Assembly (NCBI RefSeq): GCF_030816915.1
Contig: NZ_JAUSYN010000002.1
Span: 4,229,501-4,293,500, forward strand
Source of the DNA: Streptomyces sp. B3I8
GTDB taxonomy: Bacteria; Actinomycetota; Actinomycetes; Streptomycetales; Streptomycetaceae
Reading direction: 5' to 3'
Length of the DNA: 64,000 nucleotides
Each line of letters starts with the position of its first letter. The stretch's first letter is position 1. Shown here in pieces: positions 63,474 through 64,000 of this stretch. The notes below the pieces were generated by a model, which saw only the letters and a program-made list of their open reading frames with translations, had not been told where the DNA came from and searched no databases. The position numbers were made by a program, and so were the translations under genes.

Positions 63474-64000
63474 GTGGCCGCCCGGGACAACGGCGCGGGT
63501 GAGTCGACGTCCTCGGACGGTCCGGCCCCGGGCGCCGGGGCCACCGTCGGGGACGGTCGGGCGCAGGACAGCGTGCCCGGCACCGGCACTGGTACCGGCA
63601 CCGTGAACGGACACGGCCGTACGGGGTCGAGCGCGACGGAGCCGGAGCCGGAGCCGGCATCAGAACCCGAGCCGGAGGCCGACCCGGAGCCGAAGTCGCA
63701 GCCGAAGCCGAAGTCGCAGCCGAAGCCGGCCCCGGCTGCCGGCACGGTGGACGGCGGTATCGGCGTTCACGACCGTGACCACAGCGACGACGACCGTGAC
63801 CACAGCGACGACGACCGTGACCACCGCGACGACGATGACGACGACGAAGGCGGCGAGCTCACCGTGCGTGACCCCATCGCCGTCGGCGGCGGCCGTTTCG
63901 AGCGGGCCCGGCGTGGTGTGCGGCGGTTCCCGTTGTTCACCCGGGACACCGCGCCCCCCGAGGGCGGCGGCCGGGCCGCGCCCGGGGACGCGCCCGCGCC
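63474..64000 (+). CDS. DUF3017-type membrane protein, N-terminal part (cut by window end)
   Basis: Open frame running to the window edge. About 125 residues of Pro/Glu/Ser/Asp-rich disordered sequence (EPEPEPASEPEPEADPEPK, then HDRDHSDDDRD repeats) lead to RFPLFTRDTAPPEGGGRAAP, which I recognise as the segment just before the membrane helices of Streptomyces DUF3017 proteins, usually found after folD. The GTG start has GGGGGGAGGG at good spacing, 17 bases after folD; a GTG overlapping the folD stop is possible. Probably cotranscribed with folD. Confidence 0.75.
   Translation, partial: MAARDNGAGESTSSDGPAPGAGATVGDGRAQDSVPGTGTGTGTVNGHGRTGSSATEPEPEPASEPEPEADPEPKSQPKPKSQPKPAPAAGTVDGGIGVHDRDHSDDDRDHSDDDRDHRDDDDDDEGGELTVRDPIAVGGGRFERARRGVRRFPLFTRDTAPPEGGGRAAPGDAPA
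63771..63833 (+). repeat. Three tandem 21-bp coding repeats
   Basis: GACCGTGACCACAGCGACGAC twice and a third copy with one change (ACCGC for ACAGC). They encode DRDHSDD units in the DUF3017-type protein. Confidence 0.9.

Overview
The window is chromosomal DNA of a Streptomyces (or very close relative). Evidence for this is the very high GC content, the GTG/TTG starts, the abundance of leaderless starts, a WhiJ-like regulator triad, an LAxTG sortase substrate, and a gene order (kinase cluster, guaA, pcrA, icmB, sucCD, purNH, folD) that matches the core region of model streptomycetes as I remember it. No tRNA, rRNA, CRISPR array, phage or intact insertion sequence is visible.

0-11.6 kb: five tandem membrane Ser/Thr kinase genes. 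Four look catalytically complete. The second is a pseudokinase with a roughly 430-residue low-complexity insert. All five share a cytoplasmic kinase domain, one transmembrane helix and a related extracytoplasmic domain. 11.6-14.3 kb: a decayed Rpn-like nuclease gene, then a WhiJ-type triad (DUF397, XRE/DUF5753, ATP-binding regulator). 14.4-20.1 kb: a 36-bp near-palindrome, two tandem ATP-grasp ligases, succinate-semialdehyde dehydrogenase and a GMC oxidoreductase.

20-28 kb: an LAETG surface protein with an upstream Crp-like palindrome; chorismate mutase preceded by a Phe/Tyr-rich leader peptide and a strong hairpin (a putative attenuator); guaA; a PNPOx-like protein; a class II aldolase-like protein; membrane proteins. 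28-35.3 kb: a PspC/LiaF-like envelope-stress locus with a PspC-containing sensor kinase and a LuxR-type regulator, then small regulators with leaderless promoters. 35.3-44.5 kb: a c-di-AMP (ydaO-type) riboswitch controlling an NlpC/P60 protein that has lost its catalytic Cys, pcrA behind a DNA-damage-type promoter, an M23 peptidase broken by a homopolymer frameshift, a lipase and icmB.

44.6-52.4 kb is the most interesting region. A divergent five-gene system encodes DUF5691 and a SWIM-family protein on the minus strand, and a MoxR ATPase, DUF5682 and a VWA protein on the plus strand; it resembles E. coli yehLMPQ. Its intergenic region carries two back-to-back copies of the actinobacterial RecA-independent DNA-damage promoter motif TTGTCRGTG-N8-TAnnnT. 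The pcrA promoter in the same window carries the same motif. This suggests a DNA-damage-induced AAA+/VWA chaperone-like system.

52.4-64 kb is core metabolism: sucCD, an unusual membrane-tailed ECF-sigma-like protein, DUF6350, purNH, folD and the start of a DUF3017 gene that runs off the window.
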